A stretch of 64,000 nucleotides of DNA. Source: Brevibacterium sediminis (lineage in GTDB: Bacteria > Actinomycetota > Actinomycetes > Actinomycetales > Brevibacteriaceae). Both the position numbers and the translations under genes were made by a program. The stretch spans positions 372,001 through 436,000 of the forward strand of contig NZ_JABKDD010000001.1 of NCBI RefSeq assembly GCF_013623905.1, given 5' to 3'. Below, in pieces: positions 1-8,718 of the stretch (its first letter is position 1; each line of letters begins with the position of its first letter). Under the pieces are notes generated by a model that searched no databases, was not told the DNA's origin, and worked only from the letters and a program-made list of their open reading frames with translations.

Positions 1-572
1 TTCGCCTCGTCGGCTCGTCGCAGGCCAACGTGTTCCAGTCGATCTCGGCCGGCGTCAACGCCCTGGCCGGACCGCTGCACGGCGGCGCGAACTCCGCAGT
101 GCTCGAGATGCTCGAGCAGATCGCGGCCTCCGATGACGGACCGAAGAAGTTCATGGAACGCGTGAAGAACAAGGAAGACGGCGTCCGTCTCATGGGCTTC
201 GGTCACCGCGTGTACAAGAACTACGATCCGCGCGCGAAGATCATCAAGAAGACGGCTGACGAGGTTCTCGCGCGGTCCGGCGGCGACCCGCTGCTCGAAC
301 TGGCTCAGCAGCTCGAAGAGATCGCGCTGGCCGACGACTACTTCGTCGAGCGCAAGCTCTACCCGAACGTCGACTTCTACACGGGCCTCATCTACAAGGC
401 TCTCGGATTCCCGACGAATATGTTCACCGTGCTCTTCTCGGTCGGTCGCCTGCCCGGCTGGATCGCCCAGTGGCGCGAGATGATCAAGGACCCCGAGACG
501 AAGATCGGCCGTCCCCGACAGATCTACACGGGCGAATACAACCGGAACTACAAGGACATCAGCGAACGCTGA
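1..572 (+). CDS. gltA: Citrate synthase, C-terminal part (gene enters from left edge)
   Basis: The gene is cut by the window edge; the reading frame is open from base 3 to the TGA at 570-572, about 189 residues. The visible part begins in the conserved citrate synthase core: GPLHGGAN (active-site His region) followed by [15 protein letters not shown] and the C-terminal [10 protein letters not shown]. The enzyme condenses oxaloacetate and acetyl-CoA to citrate in the TCA cycle, in the cytoplasm. A full hexameric bacterial enzyme is about 430 residues, so roughly the last 45 percent is here. It runs convergently toward dapD. The assignment is secure from the motifs; nothing can be said of its promoter. 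Confidence 0.95.
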   Translation, partial: RLVGSSQANVFQSISAGVNALAGPLHGGANSAVLEMLEQIAASDDGPKKFMERVKNKEDGVRLMGFGHRVYKNYDPRAKIIKKTADEVLARSGGDPLLELAQQLEEIALADDYFVERKLYPNVDFYTGLIYKALGFPTNMFTVLFSVGRLPGWIAQWREMIKDPETKIGRPRQIYTGEYNRNYKDISER

Positions 573-1181
573 GTCCCAGCGGACGCAACGGCGTCGGAGC
601 AGATTCGTCTGCCCGGCGCCGTTGTGCATTCACCTGCCCGGCACAGTCGTAACTGCCCAGGTCCGTCCCGCGCCGTTGCCCTTTCCCCCGCACCGGCTGC
701 GCTGTTCCGCGCTGCCCTTTTCACAGGTGCATTTCTCCGGCAGGCCTCCCGTCGCCAACATGTCCTCAGCGTGGGCCTTCGTTCGCCATCCCGCACCGGT
801 AGTGCCACTATGCGCCGGTGGTGGCTTCTCCTACACGTGCTTGGGCATGCGTCACCGTTGGTGCCACAACCTCCTGCAGGAACGGGGCGTTATGGCACGC
901 GCGAGATGTTTTGCCTCAAGCGGAGTGATTTGCGACGAGCCATGGTGGATGCATGCTCGCAGGCGAGGCAGATGCGTGCGTGTTCGCTAGGACTGCAGCG
1001 ATGGGGCGCGTTATCGGAGGAGTGAATGCGCTGAGGGCGCGTCCACATGATGTGAACGCGCCCTTGGCTGCTCTTCGCAGGCGATTCGGCTTCCGCCTCA
1101 CCGTCAACAAGGTGCCCTCATCTTTCCAGCGAACGGCAGGTCGGTCGATGAGACCCGTTTCGCCGGTCGCCGGAGGCTGAC
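573..1181. other. 609-bp non-coding region between gltA and dapD
   Basis: No coding sequence with a plausible ribosome binding site was recognised on either strand. The region holds an imperfect inverted repeat (gtgccacaac 861-870 / gttatggcac 889-898) around an 8-bp palindrome cctgcagg, a related gtgccactat copy at 802-811, and a long hairpin at 1034-1064 listed separately. The length is large for this compact chromosome. It could be decayed sequence or host an unrecognised RNA. Confidence 0.5.
1034..1064. terminator. Hairpin between convergent gltA and dapD
   Basis: agggcgcgt (1034-1042) pairs with acgcgccct (1056-1064); the intervening segment contains a further caca/tgtg pairing. There is no T-run, as is common in actinomycete terminators. 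It lies 118 bp past the dapD stop and 461 bp past the gltA stop, so it most likely serves dapD and may act in both directions. Confidence 0.55.
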
Positions 1182-2126
1182 TCAGTGGAGGTCGGGGTTG
1201 AGCTCGATGCCCTTTGAGTCGCGAGCGATCGCCTCGACGGTGCCGGTGACCGAATTGCGGCGGAAAAGGATGTTGTTCTTCCCGCTGAGCTCGGCGGCCT
1301 TGACCACGGCATCGTCTTCGCCAGGGACCGTCACGCGAGTGCCTGCAGTGATGTAGAGACCGGCTTCGACGATGCAGTCATCGCCGATGGAGATGCCGAC
1401 ACCGGCGTTCGCGCCGAGGAGGCTGCCCGAGCCGATGGAGATGCGGTGCGTGCCGCCGCCGGAGAGCGTACCCATGATTGAGGCTCCGCCGCCGATATCC
1501 GAGCCGTCTCCGACGACGACGCCCTGGGAGATGCGGCCTTCGACCATGGCCGAACCGAGCGTCCCGGCATTGAAGTTCACGAAGCCTTCGTGCATGACGG
1601 TGGTGCCGGGAGCAAGGTGAGCGCCGAGGCGGACACGGTCGGCGTCGGCGATGCGCACGCCGGAGGGGATGACGAAGTCCGTCATCCGCGGGAACTTGTC
1701 GAGCCCGTACACGGCAACAGGGCCGCGGGCGAGGAGCTTGGCGCGAGTGGCCTCGAAGTCCTCGGGGGAGCAGGCGCCGAAGGAGGTCCACACGACATTG
1801 GCGATATGGCCGAAGATTCCGTCGAGGTTGACGTCGTTGGGGGTCACGACGCGGTGGGACAGTGCGTGCAGACGCAGGTAGGCGTCGGCCGCCGAGGCGG
1901 GACCGGCGTCGAGATCGATCGTGGTGGTGACGACCTCTGAGCGGGTGCCGCGAGCCTCATCGGTGCCCTCCAGGGCGTCGAGACCGTCGTCGGCGGCGCG
2001 AGCGGTGGCGGCCGCCTCGGCGGTGTCGTGGGTATCGCCGGTGCTCAGTACCGGGTACCAGACGGAGAGGACGGTGTCGGAATGGATCGTGGCGAGTCCA
2101 CGTGCGGAAACGATGCGTTCTGTCAT
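1182..2126 (-). CDS. dapD: 2,3,4,5-tetrahydropyridine-2,6-dicarboxylate N-succinyltransferase
   Basis: 314 residues, close to the roughly 317 of the actinobacterial DapD type. It transfers succinyl from succinyl-CoA to tetrahydrodipicolinate in the diaminopimelate/lysine pathway, supplying peptidoglycan. The C-terminal half shows left-handed beta-helix hexapeptide repeats ([42 protein letters not shown]), and the N-terminal half is the actinobacterial-specific domain with [15 protein letters not shown]. The ATG at 2126 is divergent from dapE, with a 41-bp shared spacer, so the two succinylase-branch genes probably share a promoter region. The downstream hairpin at 1034-1064 probably ends its transcript. 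Confidence 0.95.
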   Translation of the reverse strand: MTERIVSARGLATIHSDTVLSVWYPVLSTGDTHDTAEAAATARAADDGLDALEGTDEARGTRSEVVTTTIDLDAGPASAADAYLRLHALSHRVVTPNDVNLDGIFGHIANVVWTSFGACSPEDFEATRAKLLARGPVAVYGLDKFPRMTDFVIPSGVRIADADRVRLGAHLAPGTTVMHEGFVNFNAGTLGSAMVEGRISQGVVVGDGSDIGGGASIMGTLSGGGTHRISIGSGSLLGANAGVGISIGDDCIVEAGLYITAGTRVTVPGEDDAVVKAAELSGKNNILFRRNSVTGTVEAIARDSKGIELNPDLH

Positions 2127-2167
2127 GCCTCAAGCCTAGACGGTGGCGCCGTACTAGGCTAAGAGAC

Positions 2168-3334
2168 ATGACTGTCGATCCATCTGCTGAGACTGATGCC
2201 ATATTCGCGCCCGTCGGCGACCTCGGCGAGTACCTGTTCGCCGCGGTGGGTGACCCGGCCGAACTCACCGGCCGACTGTGCGCCATCGAATCCGTGTCCG
2301 GGAACGAAACCGTCCTCGCCGATGCCGTCGTCGCTGTGCTGGAGAGGATCAGCGCGGGTCCGGGACCGGACCTGGAGATCCTCCGCGACGGAGACACCGT
2401 CATCGCTCGCACGAACCTGGGGCTGGCCGAGCGCATCGTCGTCGCCGGCCACCTCGACACCGTTCCCGTCGAAGACAACCTTCCGCCCGTACGCACCCAC
2501 ATGTCCGGAGACGACTACCCCGATGACGAGGTCATCTGGGGGCGGGGTGCCTGCGATATGAAGGCCGGAGTGGCGATGCAGCTGTCCACCGCGGCCGCGC
2601 TGACCAGTCCGAACCGCGATGTCACTTGGGTCTTCTACGACCATGAGGAGGTCGATGCCTCACTCAACGGACTCGGCCGCGTCTCCCGCAACCATCCCGA
2701 TTGGCTGGCCGGTGACTTCGCGATCCTCGGCGAACCCTCGAACGCCTCCGTCGAAGGCGGCTGCAACGGAACCATCCGCGTCGACGTCACCACCACCGGA
2801 GTCCGGGCCCACTCGGCCCGTGCTTTCATGGGTGTCAACGCCATCCATGCTGCCGCCGAGATCCTCACCCGGCTCGCCGAATTCGAGACGGGCACCGTCA
2901 CGGTCGATGGGCTCGACTACCGCGAATCCCTGTCCGCCGTGAACATCCGCGGGGGAGTCGCCGGCAACGTCGTGCCCGACGAGTGCGTGGTGTCCGTGAA
3001 CTACCGCTTCGCTCCGAGCAAGTCGGCCGCCGAGGCGGAATCCTTCCTGCGCGAGCTCTTCACCGGATTCGACGTCGTCGTCACCGATGCCGCCGAGGGG
3101 GCCCGCCCCGGACTCGACCGGGCGATCGCCCAGGACTTCATCGACACCCTCGGTCTGTCCCCGGCACCGAAGCTCGGCTGGACGGATGTGTCCAGGTTCA
3201 GCGCCCTCGGCGTTCCGGCGGTGAATTTCGGTCCCGGCAACCCTCTGTACGCCCATAAGTCGGACGAGCATGTGAGAGTCACCGAGGTGGAACAGGCCAC
3301 CGCAACTCTGCGCAGCTACCTTCAGGGCCGGTGA
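2168..3334 (+). CDS. dapE: Succinyl-diaminopimelate desuccinylase
   Basis: 388 residues, M20 metallopeptidase fold. It hydrolyses N-succinyl-LL-diaminopimelate to LL-diaminopimelate. Metal and catalytic motifs are visible: GHLDTVP, WGRGACDMKAG, and YDHEEVDA with the catalytic Glu pair, followed by the dimerisation/lid domain (ARAFMGVNAIH) and a late YAHKSDEH metal ligand. The ATG at 2168 was chosen over an in-frame start at 2102 because the extension is basic, unlike family N-termini, and overlaps dapD. It is divergent from dapD and overlaps the next gene by four bases (GTGA), so it heads an operon with the LOG and folP2 genes. Confidence 0.95.
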   Translation: MTVDPSAETDAIFAPVGDLGEYLFAAVGDPAELTGRLCAIESVSGNETVLADAVVAVLERISAGPGPDLEILRDGDTVIARTNLGLAERIVVAGHLDTVPVEDNLPPVRTHMSGDDYPDDEVIWGRGACDMKAGVAMQLSTAAALTSPNRDVTWVFYDHEEVDASLNGLGRVSRNHPDWLAGDFAILGEPSNASVEGGCNGTIRVDVTTTGVRAHSARAFMGVNAIHAAAEILTRLAEFETGTVTVDGLDYRESLSAVNIRGGVAGNVVPDECVVSVNYRFAPSKSAAEAESFLRELFTGFDVVVTDAAEGARPGLDRAIAQDFIDTLGLSPAPKLGWTDVSRFSALGVPAVNFGPGNPLYAHKSDEHVRVTEVEQATATLRSYLQGR

Positions 3335-4203
3335 ACGAGATGACCAGAGCGACAGACGACGTCGATGGCGAGCTTTCGAGTGCTCCCGGGCGCCTTTCCG
3401 CCGACGATCAGACAGGCGACCGGGGAGACGACCCAACAGGTGACCCGGGCTTCTACAGCAAGGGCCCGCTGCGGCTGAGCGGTGACCAGGTGCCGGCGAC
3501 GACGACGGACCAGCGCCTCCTCGAATCGAAGTCGGGCACCGACTGGGTGCATGAGGACCCGTGGCGTGTCATGCGCATCCAAGCCGAGTTCGTCGAAGGA
3601 TTCGGCTCGCTGGCCGAGATCGGACCGGCAGTGTCCATCTTCGGCTCAGCCCGTCTGAAAGCCGGCACCCAGGCCTATGCGGACACCCGCGAGATCGCTC
3701 GCCGCATCGCCGAGAACGGTAATGCGATCATCACCGGCGGGGGACCCGGAATCATGGAGGCCGGCAACCTCGGTGCCTGCGAGGGCGGGGGAGTGTCCAT
3801 CGGGCTGGGCATCGAGCTGCCCTTCGAGACCGGACTCAACCAGCATGTCGAACTCGGCGTGAACTTCCGCTACTTCTTCGTCCGCAAGACCATGTTCCTC
3901 AAATACTCGCGCGGATTCGTCGTCATGCCCGGAGGCCTGGGCACTCTGGACGAGCTGTTCGAAGCCTTCACCATGGTCCAGACCGGCAAGATCACCTCAT
4001 TCCCGATCGTGCTTTTCGGGACCGACTACTGGCGCGGGCTCGTCGACTGGATGCAGAAGACCCTTTTGGCCGCGGGGACGATCAGCGAAACAGACCTGAA
4101 CATGTTCACCCTCACCGATGACCTCGACGAAGTCGTCGCCGCGATCGGACCGGGACACGGCCAGGACTCGGCCGCGGCGAATCCTGCGAACGGTCGACCA
4201 TGA
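3331..4203 (+). CDS. LOG-family (TIGR00730) nucleotide-monophosphate phosphoribohydrolase-like protein
   Basis: 290 residues. The core from about residue 95 is a Rossmann-like lysine-decarboxylase-like/LOG fold with the two signature motifs GGGPGIMEA and MPGGLGTLDELFE. The family includes cytokinin-activating 5'-monophosphate phosphoribohydrolases (plant LOG, Rv1205 in M. tuberculosis); the physiological substrate here is unknown. The first 60 or so residues are acidic, low-complexity and poorly conserved. The start is GTG at 3331 overlapping the dapE stop (GTGA); an ATG at 3340 is an alternative. The stop overlaps the folP2 start (ATGA), so dapE, this gene and folP2 are translationally coupled. 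Confidence 0.85.
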   Translation: MNEMTRATDDVDGELSSAPGRLSADDQTGDRGDDPTGDPGFYSKGPLRLSGDQVPATTTDQRLLESKSGTDWVHEDPWRVMRIQAEFVEGFGSLAEIGPAVSIFGSARLKAGTQAYADTREIARRIAENGNAIITGGGPGIMEAGNLGACEGGGVSIGLGIELPFETGLNQHVELGVNFRYFFVRKTMFLKYSRGFVVMPGGLGTLDELFEAFTMVQTGKITSFPIVLFGTDYWRGLVDWMQKTLLAAGTISETDLNMFTLTDDLDEVVAAIGPGHGQDSAAANPANGRP

Positions 4204-5099
4204 GGGGCGACATCTCATCAGTGCCGGAGGGCGAACGGTTCGATCTGGCCCGGGCTCGGCCCGGAACCCCGGCGATCATGGCCGTGATCAACCGCACCAC
4301 AGATTCGTTCTACGAATCCGCCGCCACCCTCGACGAGGCGATCACGGCGGTGGAGGCGGCCGCCTCGGCGGGTGCTCAGATCGTCGATATCGGGGGAGTG
4401 CGCGCCGGCCGCGGACGGGAGATCTCCGTGGCCGAGGAGATCGACCGCGTGTGCCCGACCATCGAAGCAGTCGCAAGGTCCCACCCGCACGTGCTCATCA
4501 GCGTCGACACCTGGCGCCATGAAGTGGCCGAGGCTGCCTGCAGGGCCGGTGCGGGACTGCTCAACGACACCTGGGCCGGGATCGACCCGAAGCTCGCCGA
4601 GGTGGCCGCCCGACATGATGTCGGCATCGTCTGCTCCCACACAGGGGGATTGGATCCGCGCACCGACGCCCACCGCAACCGCTATGGCCTAAAGGCCGGT
4701 GACGTCGTCGATTCCACCTTGGCAGGCGTCATCGACCTCGCCGAGGCGGCGCGTGCAGCAGGGGTGCGCGAAGACCGGATCATCATCGATCCCACTCCCG
4801 ACTTCGGGAAGAACACGTACCACTCGCTTCGTCTGCTGCGTGAACTCGACCGATTCGCCGCCACCGGCTATCCGGTGCTGCTGGCGATCTCACGCAAGGA
4901 TTTCGTCGGTGAGGCCATCGGTGAGGTCGCCCCGTCGGACCGGCTGTACGGAACGATCGCCGCGACCGCGCTGGCCGTCGAGAAGGGAGCGGCGATGATC
5001 CGCACCCACGATGTCAGGGCCACTACCGACGCCATCGACGTGACCGTGGCGATCACCGGCGAAGCGGCGCCGAGACACACCGTGCGCGGACTGCGCTGA
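4200..5099 (+). CDS. folP2: FolP2-type dihydropteroate synthase homologue
   Basis: 299 residues, pterin-binding TIM barrel. MAVINRTTDSFYE corresponds to the N-terminal DHPS signature, and VDIGGVRAGRG replaces the usual DIGGESTRPG pterin-loop segment. Other conserved stretches are SVDTWR, LLNDTWAG, CSHTGG and DPTPDFGKN. The altered loop and the GGVRAG sequence match the mycobacterial FolP2 subfamily, which from family knowledge lacks demonstrable dihydropteroate synthase activity. Its role is therefore uncertain and it should not be assumed to be the folate or sulfonamide-target enzyme. It is coupled to the LOG gene by ATGA. Confidence 0.85.
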   Translation: MRGDISSVPEGERFDLARARPGTPAIMAVINRTTDSFYESAATLDEAITAVEAAASAGAQIVDIGGVRAGRGREISVAEEIDRVCPTIEAVARSHPHVLISVDTWRHEVAEAACRAGAGLLNDTWAGIDPKLAEVAARHDVGIVCSHTGGLDPRTDAHRNRYGLKAGDVVDSTLAGVIDLAEAARAAGVREDRIIIDPTPDFGKNTYHSLRLLRELDRFAATGYPVLLAISRKDFVGEAIGEVAPSDRLYGTIAATALAVEKGAAMIRTHDVRATTDAIDVTVAITGEAAPRHTVRGLR

Positions 5100-5134
5100 G
5101 CCTTCCGTGCAGGCGCCTATGCGAAAATGGGGGC

Positions 5135-5470
5135 ATGCCTCTGTGGATTGTCATCGGTGTCGCAGCTGCGGTCTTCGTCCTCGTATTCGTCGTCGCAGCG
5201 ACCTTCAACGTCTTCTCCTCCGAAACCGTCGACGAGGCCGAAGAGAGCTGGACCGGGCTGCCGGCGGAGTTCACCGTCAAGGACCTGGAATCGGTGCGGT
5301 TCCGGCCCGCGCTGCGCGGCTACCGGATGGAAGACGTCGACGCGGCCATGGCGATGCTGCGGGCACGCCTGAGCGAACTCGAAACCGCAGCCGCCCCCGC
5401 CGAGGCGGCATCGCCCACCAGAGCGACAACCTCACCTGACGGACCGGAAACGGCTGCCGGACCACGATGA
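5135..5470 (+). CDS. Small membrane protein with DivIVA-like domain
   Basis: 111 residues. One transmembrane helix near residues 4-26 (IVIGVAAAVFVLVFVVAATF) is followed by a cytoplasmic DivIVA-type segment, FTVKDLESVRFRPALRGYRM with EDVD after it, and an Ala/Pro/Thr-rich tail. DivIVA segments mark polar growth or septum proteins in actinomycetes; an Rv1209-like gene sits at this position next to folP2 in M. tuberculosis. A membrane-anchored polar protein is an inference. Its stop overlaps the next gene start (ATGA at 5467), and the start lies 35 bp after folP2, so it belongs to the same transcription unit. Confidence 0.75.
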   Translation: MPLWIVIGVAAAVFVLVFVVAATFNVFSSETVDEAEESWTGLPAEFTVKDLESVRFRPALRGYRMEDVDAAMAMLRARLSELETAAAPAEAASPTRATTSPDGPETAAGPR

Positions 5471-6702
5471 GCCGCCCCGCAGACCTCCCCGGAATCACCC
5501 TCGCCCCCGAAGTCTTCGACTCCTCCCGTTTCAGCCGCCTCGGCGCACTGTTCATGGCTCTGCCCGTGTGGCTGCAGGCCGTGGCAGTGTACTTCGCCTC
5601 CCGCGTCGTGAGCATGTCGATCTTCGCCGCAGTCCTCAAACGGCAGGACCCGGCGAACTGGTCGTCGTCGCCTGTGACGACGACGCTCAATGACTTCCTC
5701 AACTTCTGGGACGGCGGCTGGTACGGGCGCGTCGCCGATGAGGGCTATCCCCGCATCCTGCCCGTCGACGAATCCGGAGCGGTCGCGGAGAACCAGTGGG
5801 CGTTTTATCCGCTGCACCCCTCGATCGTGTCCACTCTGGCCGACCTCACGGGGCTGAGCTACGAAGTCATCTCGCCGATCGTGTCCACGATCGCGGCCGG
5901 TCTGGCCTCGATCGTCATCCTCCACCTCTTCCGGAAGTACGTCGATGCCGGTCAGGCGCTGATGGGCCTAGCGCTCGTGATGTTCTTCCCACCGGCCGCG
6001 ATCTTCTCCACCGGCTATGCCGAATCACTGACCCTCCTGCTGCAGGCGTCGGCGCTGTTCCTCGTCGTCGAACGCCGCTATCTCACGGCGATCCCGGTCG
6101 TCGTCTTCATGGATCTGTCGCGGCCGATCGGCGTGGCGTTCTCGTTCTTCATGCTCTTCCACCTCATCGACCGCTTCCTCCGCCGCCGCAGCGATCCGTA
6201 TCCGACCGGCGAGGTGATCCGGTCCTGGGCCCTGGGTGTGCTCTCCTGCGCAGCGGCCCTCATCCACCCGGTCCATGCCTGGTGGGCAACCGGATCGCTG
6301 ACGGCCTATACCGACACCGAGGCGGCCTGGCACACCGGCGAGACCACGTTCGTCGTCCAGTGGGTGGCTCGGTCGATCAGCCTCATCGGTCCGCTCGGTC
6401 CGGTGCTTCTCGTCATCGTCGTCGCCGGAATGCTCGCGTTGATCTTCTCCCCGGCGGGAGCGCATATGGGACGGACACTGCAGCTGTTCTGCCTCGGGTA
6501 CGGCCTGTATCTGCTCATCTTCTTCAATCCGCAGACCTCCACCCTGCGTCTGCTGCTGCCGTTGTTCCCGCTGGCCCTGACGTTGTCGCTGGTGCGCTCA
6601 CGAGGCTATCGGGCCGCGATGCTGGTGGCCTATATCCTGCTTCAGATCGTATGGGTCGCCTACCTGTGGCACTTCACTCCGCCGGCCGATCTGCCGCCGT
6701 GA
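5467..6702 (+). CDS. GT-C family mannosyltransferase-like membrane protein (PIG-V type)
   Basis: 411 residues with about nine to ten predicted transmembrane helices. Between the first two helices is the luminal/extracytoplasmic segment NFWDGGWYGRVADEGYP, the Asp-containing loop typical of PIG-V/GT-C enzymes that use polyprenyl-phosphate sugars, followed by NQWAFYPLHPSIV. From family knowledge, such proteins add mannose from polyprenyl-phosphomannose to cell-envelope lipids or proteins; the acceptor here is unknown. It is coupled by ATGA to the DivIVA-domain protein, suggesting a link to envelope growth. Confidence 0.7.
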   Translation: MSRPADLPGITLAPEVFDSSRFSRLGALFMALPVWLQAVAVYFASRVVSMSIFAAVLKRQDPANWSSSPVTTTLNDFLNFWDGGWYGRVADEGYPRILPVDESGAVAENQWAFYPLHPSIVSTLADLTGLSYEVISPIVSTIAAGLASIVILHLFRKYVDAGQALMGLALVMFFPPAAIFSTGYAESLTLLLQASALFLVVERRYLTAIPVVVFMDLSRPIGVAFSFFMLFHLIDRFLRRRSDPYPTGEVIRSWALGVLSCAAALIHPVHAWWATGSLTAYTDTEAAWHTGETTFVVQWVARSISLIGPLGPVLLVIVVAGMLALIFSPAGAHMGRTLQLFCLGYGLYLLIFFNPQTSTLRLLLPLFPLALTLSLVRSRGYRAAMLVAYILLQIVWVAYLWHFTPPADLPP

Positions 6703-6843
6703 TCGCCTGCTGATCTGCCCCCGTCACCGTCCGTTGGGCGGGAGAGTTACCGGGAACGCGCGGATCATGGAATAATCGTAGGTACATCATTCGGTCCACC
6801 TGGTGTGAACCGTCTTTGAATGACAACGGAAGGAAGAGCCCAT

Positions 6844-7014
6844 ATGGCAGCCCAGAAACCCCGCACCGGCGACGGACCTCTGGAAGTGACCGAAGAAGGC
6901 CGAAGCATGGTGATGCGGCTTCCAGTCGAAGGCGGAGGCCGTCTGGTGATCGAACTCAGCAGAGATGAAGCCACCGGACTCCACGACACTCTCGCCCAGA
7001 CGCTGGGGCTCTGA
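6844..7014 (+). CDS. DUF3117 protein
   Basis: 56 residues starting MAAQKPRTGDGPLEVTEEG, the highly conserved start of the actinobacterial DUF3117 family (Rv1211-like), with the GGGRLVIELS core. Function is unknown. The ATG at 6844 has an AGGAAGAG ribosome binding site; an in-frame ATG at 6820 would add eight residues absent from the family. It has its own 141-bp upstream space, including GGGAAC at 752-757 (of 6.7 kb) followed after 19 bases by CGTA, weakly like an ECF-sigma promoter. It ends at a strong hairpin (7053-7086). Confidence 0.85.
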   Translation: MAAQKPRTGDGPLEVTEEGRSMVMRLPVEGGGRLVIELSRDEATGLHDTLAQTLGL

Positions 7015-7052
7015 GCCGACGGCCGCAGAACACGGCCGGACGGAGACGCACG

Positions 7053-7086
7053 AACAGCAGAGACTTACCTGTAAGTCTCTGCTGTT
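7053..7086. terminator. Bidirectional terminator hairpin
   Basis: A perfect 16-bp inverted repeat: aacagcagagacttac (7053-7068) and gtaagtctctgctgtt (7071-7086). It lies between the convergent DUF3117 gene (+) and the O-methyltransferase gene (-). The right arm is followed by gttgc rather than a T-run. Confidence 0.85.
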
Positions 7087-7093
7087 GTTGCAT

Positions 7094-7729
7094 TCACCGG
7101 GTCTTCTGCAGCAGCAGCAGCCCTTCTCCGATGGGCAGCAGAACCCGTTCGAGGTGCTCCTGTTCGGCGATGCGGTTGAGCATGCTCCGTGCCGCCTGAG
7201 TCCGGGGACTGCGATCGACGGGATCGGCGACGGCGCCCTTGAGCAGAGTCTTGTGGATGACCAGCAGGCCCTGGGCATCGAGCAGGCGGAGAGAGGGTTG
7301 GATCATCCTCTCAAGGCTGCCCGGCTCCACGTCGATGAAGACCATGTCATAGGCCGAAGGCGCGAGACGTTTGAGCACCTCTTCGGCTCGACCGCTCATC
7401 AGACGCAATCGCCCCGGCCGGATTCCTGCCATGTCGGCGAGGTCACGAGCTGCGCTCTGGGTCGTCGAATTCGTGTCGATCGACGTCAGTATCCCGGCGG
7501 TCGGCATCCCGCGCAGAAGTGACAGCGTCGACGTTCCCACACCGGTGCCGACCTCGACGGCCGCGACCGGTGTGAGCAGTCGGGCCAGCAGCGTCAGCGT
7601 CCTCGCCGTGGTCTGCGACACCGGTGCGATCCCGAACTCATGAGAGTGGGTGCGAGCGGCGTCGAGCAGCGGATCGGGACCGTTGTACTGTTCCGAGAAG
7701 GTGAGATCACCTGCATTTTCGCGTGCCAA
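7094..7729 (-). CDS. SAM-dependent O-methyltransferase (Rv1220c-like)
   Basis: 211 residues, class I methyltransferase of the catechol-O-methyltransferase/caffeoyl-CoA-type subgroup. The SAM-binding motif I is VEVGTGVGTSTLSLL, with FIDVEPGSL at the acidic motif after strand 4. The substrate is unknown. In M. tuberculosis the equivalent gene lies next to sigE, which is absent here; an alkyltransferase-like gene sits in that place, 37 bp upstream on the same strand. Confidence 0.8.
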   Translation of the reverse strand: MARENAGDLTFSEQYNGPDPLLDAARTHSHEFGIAPVSQTTARTLTLLARLLTPVAAVEVGTGVGTSTLSLLRGMPTAGILTSIDTNSTTQSAARDLADMAGIRPGRLRLMSGRAEEVLKRLAPSAYDMVFIDVEPGSLERMIQPSLRLLDAQGLLVIHKTLLKGAVADPVDRSPRTQAARSMLNRIAEQEHLERVLLPIGEGLLLLQKTR

Positions 7730-7765
7730 CCGGCCCCTCCCTTCTGGTGCTGAGTTCTCCCAAGT

Positions 7766-8098
7766 CTAACTGCAATCGGGGTCGATTCCTTGGTTGCGCC
7801 ACAGTCGATCGAGTTCATCGACTTCGAGGAATGCCGCGCGTTCGACCCGCTCATGTGAATGCGGTGTGCCCTCCTCTTCCCAGTGGATGCGGGCGCGGGC
7901 GAAGATCTCGGGCGGCAGGATCCCGGCCGCGTTGACGACTCGCCACCAAGTGACGTTCGATCCGAATTCCCTCATCACCCGTCCGACATAGCGGGGTGAG
8001 CAGTCGGCAACGGCGCCGACTGTCCCGTAGGCGACGACGCGTGCGGCGGGTACGAGTTCGATGATGCGCAGCACCCGTTCGACTGCTATCTCGTCCAC
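7766..8098 (-). CDS. Alkyltransferase-like (ATL) DNA-binding protein, MGMT family without the active cysteine
   Basis: 110 residues from the GTG at 8098 (preceded by GGGAGG); an in-frame ATG at 8179 would overlap the tatB start and add residues not typical of ATLs. The fold is the O6-alkylguanine-DNA alkyltransferase C-terminal domain: RVVAYGTVGAVAD helix-turn-helix entry, SPRYVGRVMREFG, then VTWWRVVNAAGILP, where alkyltransferases have PCHRV. The reactive Cys is missing (Trp-Trp-Arg), so it should bind but not repair O6-alkylguanine and hand lesions to nucleotide excision repair, as known for ATL proteins. It is divergent from tatB. Confidence 0.8.
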   Translation of the reverse strand: MDEIAVERVLRIIELVPAARVVAYGTVGAVADCSPRYVGRVMREFGSNVTWWRVVNAAGILPPEIFARARIHWEEEGTPHSHERVERAAFLEVDELDRLWRNQGIDPDCS

Positions 8099-8177
8099 TG
8101 CACCTCCCGGCAGCGGGATGTCGAACCTGAGCTGACCATGAGTCGATGCTACCGCCGTCCACGGTAGACTTGAGACC

Positions 8178-8633
8178 ATGTTCGGTATCAACGGCACCGA
8201 AATGGTGATTCTGGTCGTTGTGGCGTTGGTCGTCATCGGACCCAAACGCCTACCCGAATACGCTCAGAAGCTGCGGGACTTCGTGCGGCAGATGCGTCGC
8301 ATGGCCGAAGGCGCGAAAGACAGCGTCCGACGCGATTTCGGCGACGACTTCAAGGACGTGGACTGGCAGAAGCTCGATCCGCGCCAGTACGATCCCCGCC
8401 GCATCGTACGTGAGGCACTCGTCGAAGAGGATGCAGCCATCCGCGAGTCCAAACGTCAGGAACGGGCCTCTGAAGAATTGTCATCCGCTGAGTCCTCCGG
8501 TGCTGCCCTGTCCACTGAGACCGACACCGGGGCGACCCCTACCCGGGAGAAATCACCCATCGAACGGTTCCAAGCTCAGATCGACCAGCGCGACCGTTCC
8601 GCTGCGGCACCGTTCGACCCCGAAGCCACCTGA
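8178..8633 (+). CDS. tatB: Sec-independent translocase subunit TatB
   Basis: 151 residues. An N-terminal transmembrane helix (residues about 7-22, TEMVILVVVALVVIGPKRLP) runs into the conserved GPKRLPEYA hinge and an amphipathic helix KLRDFVRQMRRMAEGA, followed by a charged tail with EREA/Gln-rich coil. With TatA and TatC, TatB forms the twin-arginine export receptor in the cytoplasmic membrane. The longer tail and the spacing after the hinge favour TatB over TatA. No tatA or tatC is nearby. It is divergent from the ATL gene. Confidence 0.85.
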   Translation: MFGINGTEMVILVVVALVVIGPKRLPEYAQKLRDFVRQMRRMAEGAKDSVRRDFGDDFKDVDWQKLDPRQYDPRRIVREALVEEDAAIRESKRQERASEELSSAESSGAALSTETDTGATPTREKSPIERFQAQIDQRDRSAAAPFDPEAT

Positions 8634-8677
8634 GCCGCCCCCGGAACCCACCTGGGGTTGGGGCCGACGGCGTCTGT

Positions 8678-8696
8678 TGGGAATGTTGCATTCCCA
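8678..8696. terminator. Short hairpin between tatB and deacetylase gene
   Basis: tgggaatg / cattccca with a 3-base loop lies between the convergent tatB and polysaccharide deacetylase genes. It has a short stem and no T-run, so the assignment is weak. Confidence 0.35.
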
Positions 8697-8718
8697 CCTC
8701 CGTGCAAGCGTCAGTGGC

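Noticed and set aside
4200..5099. Functional folate-pathway dihydropteroate synthase
   Set aside because: The pterin loop matches the FolP2 subgroup, and no other folate genes are adjacent.
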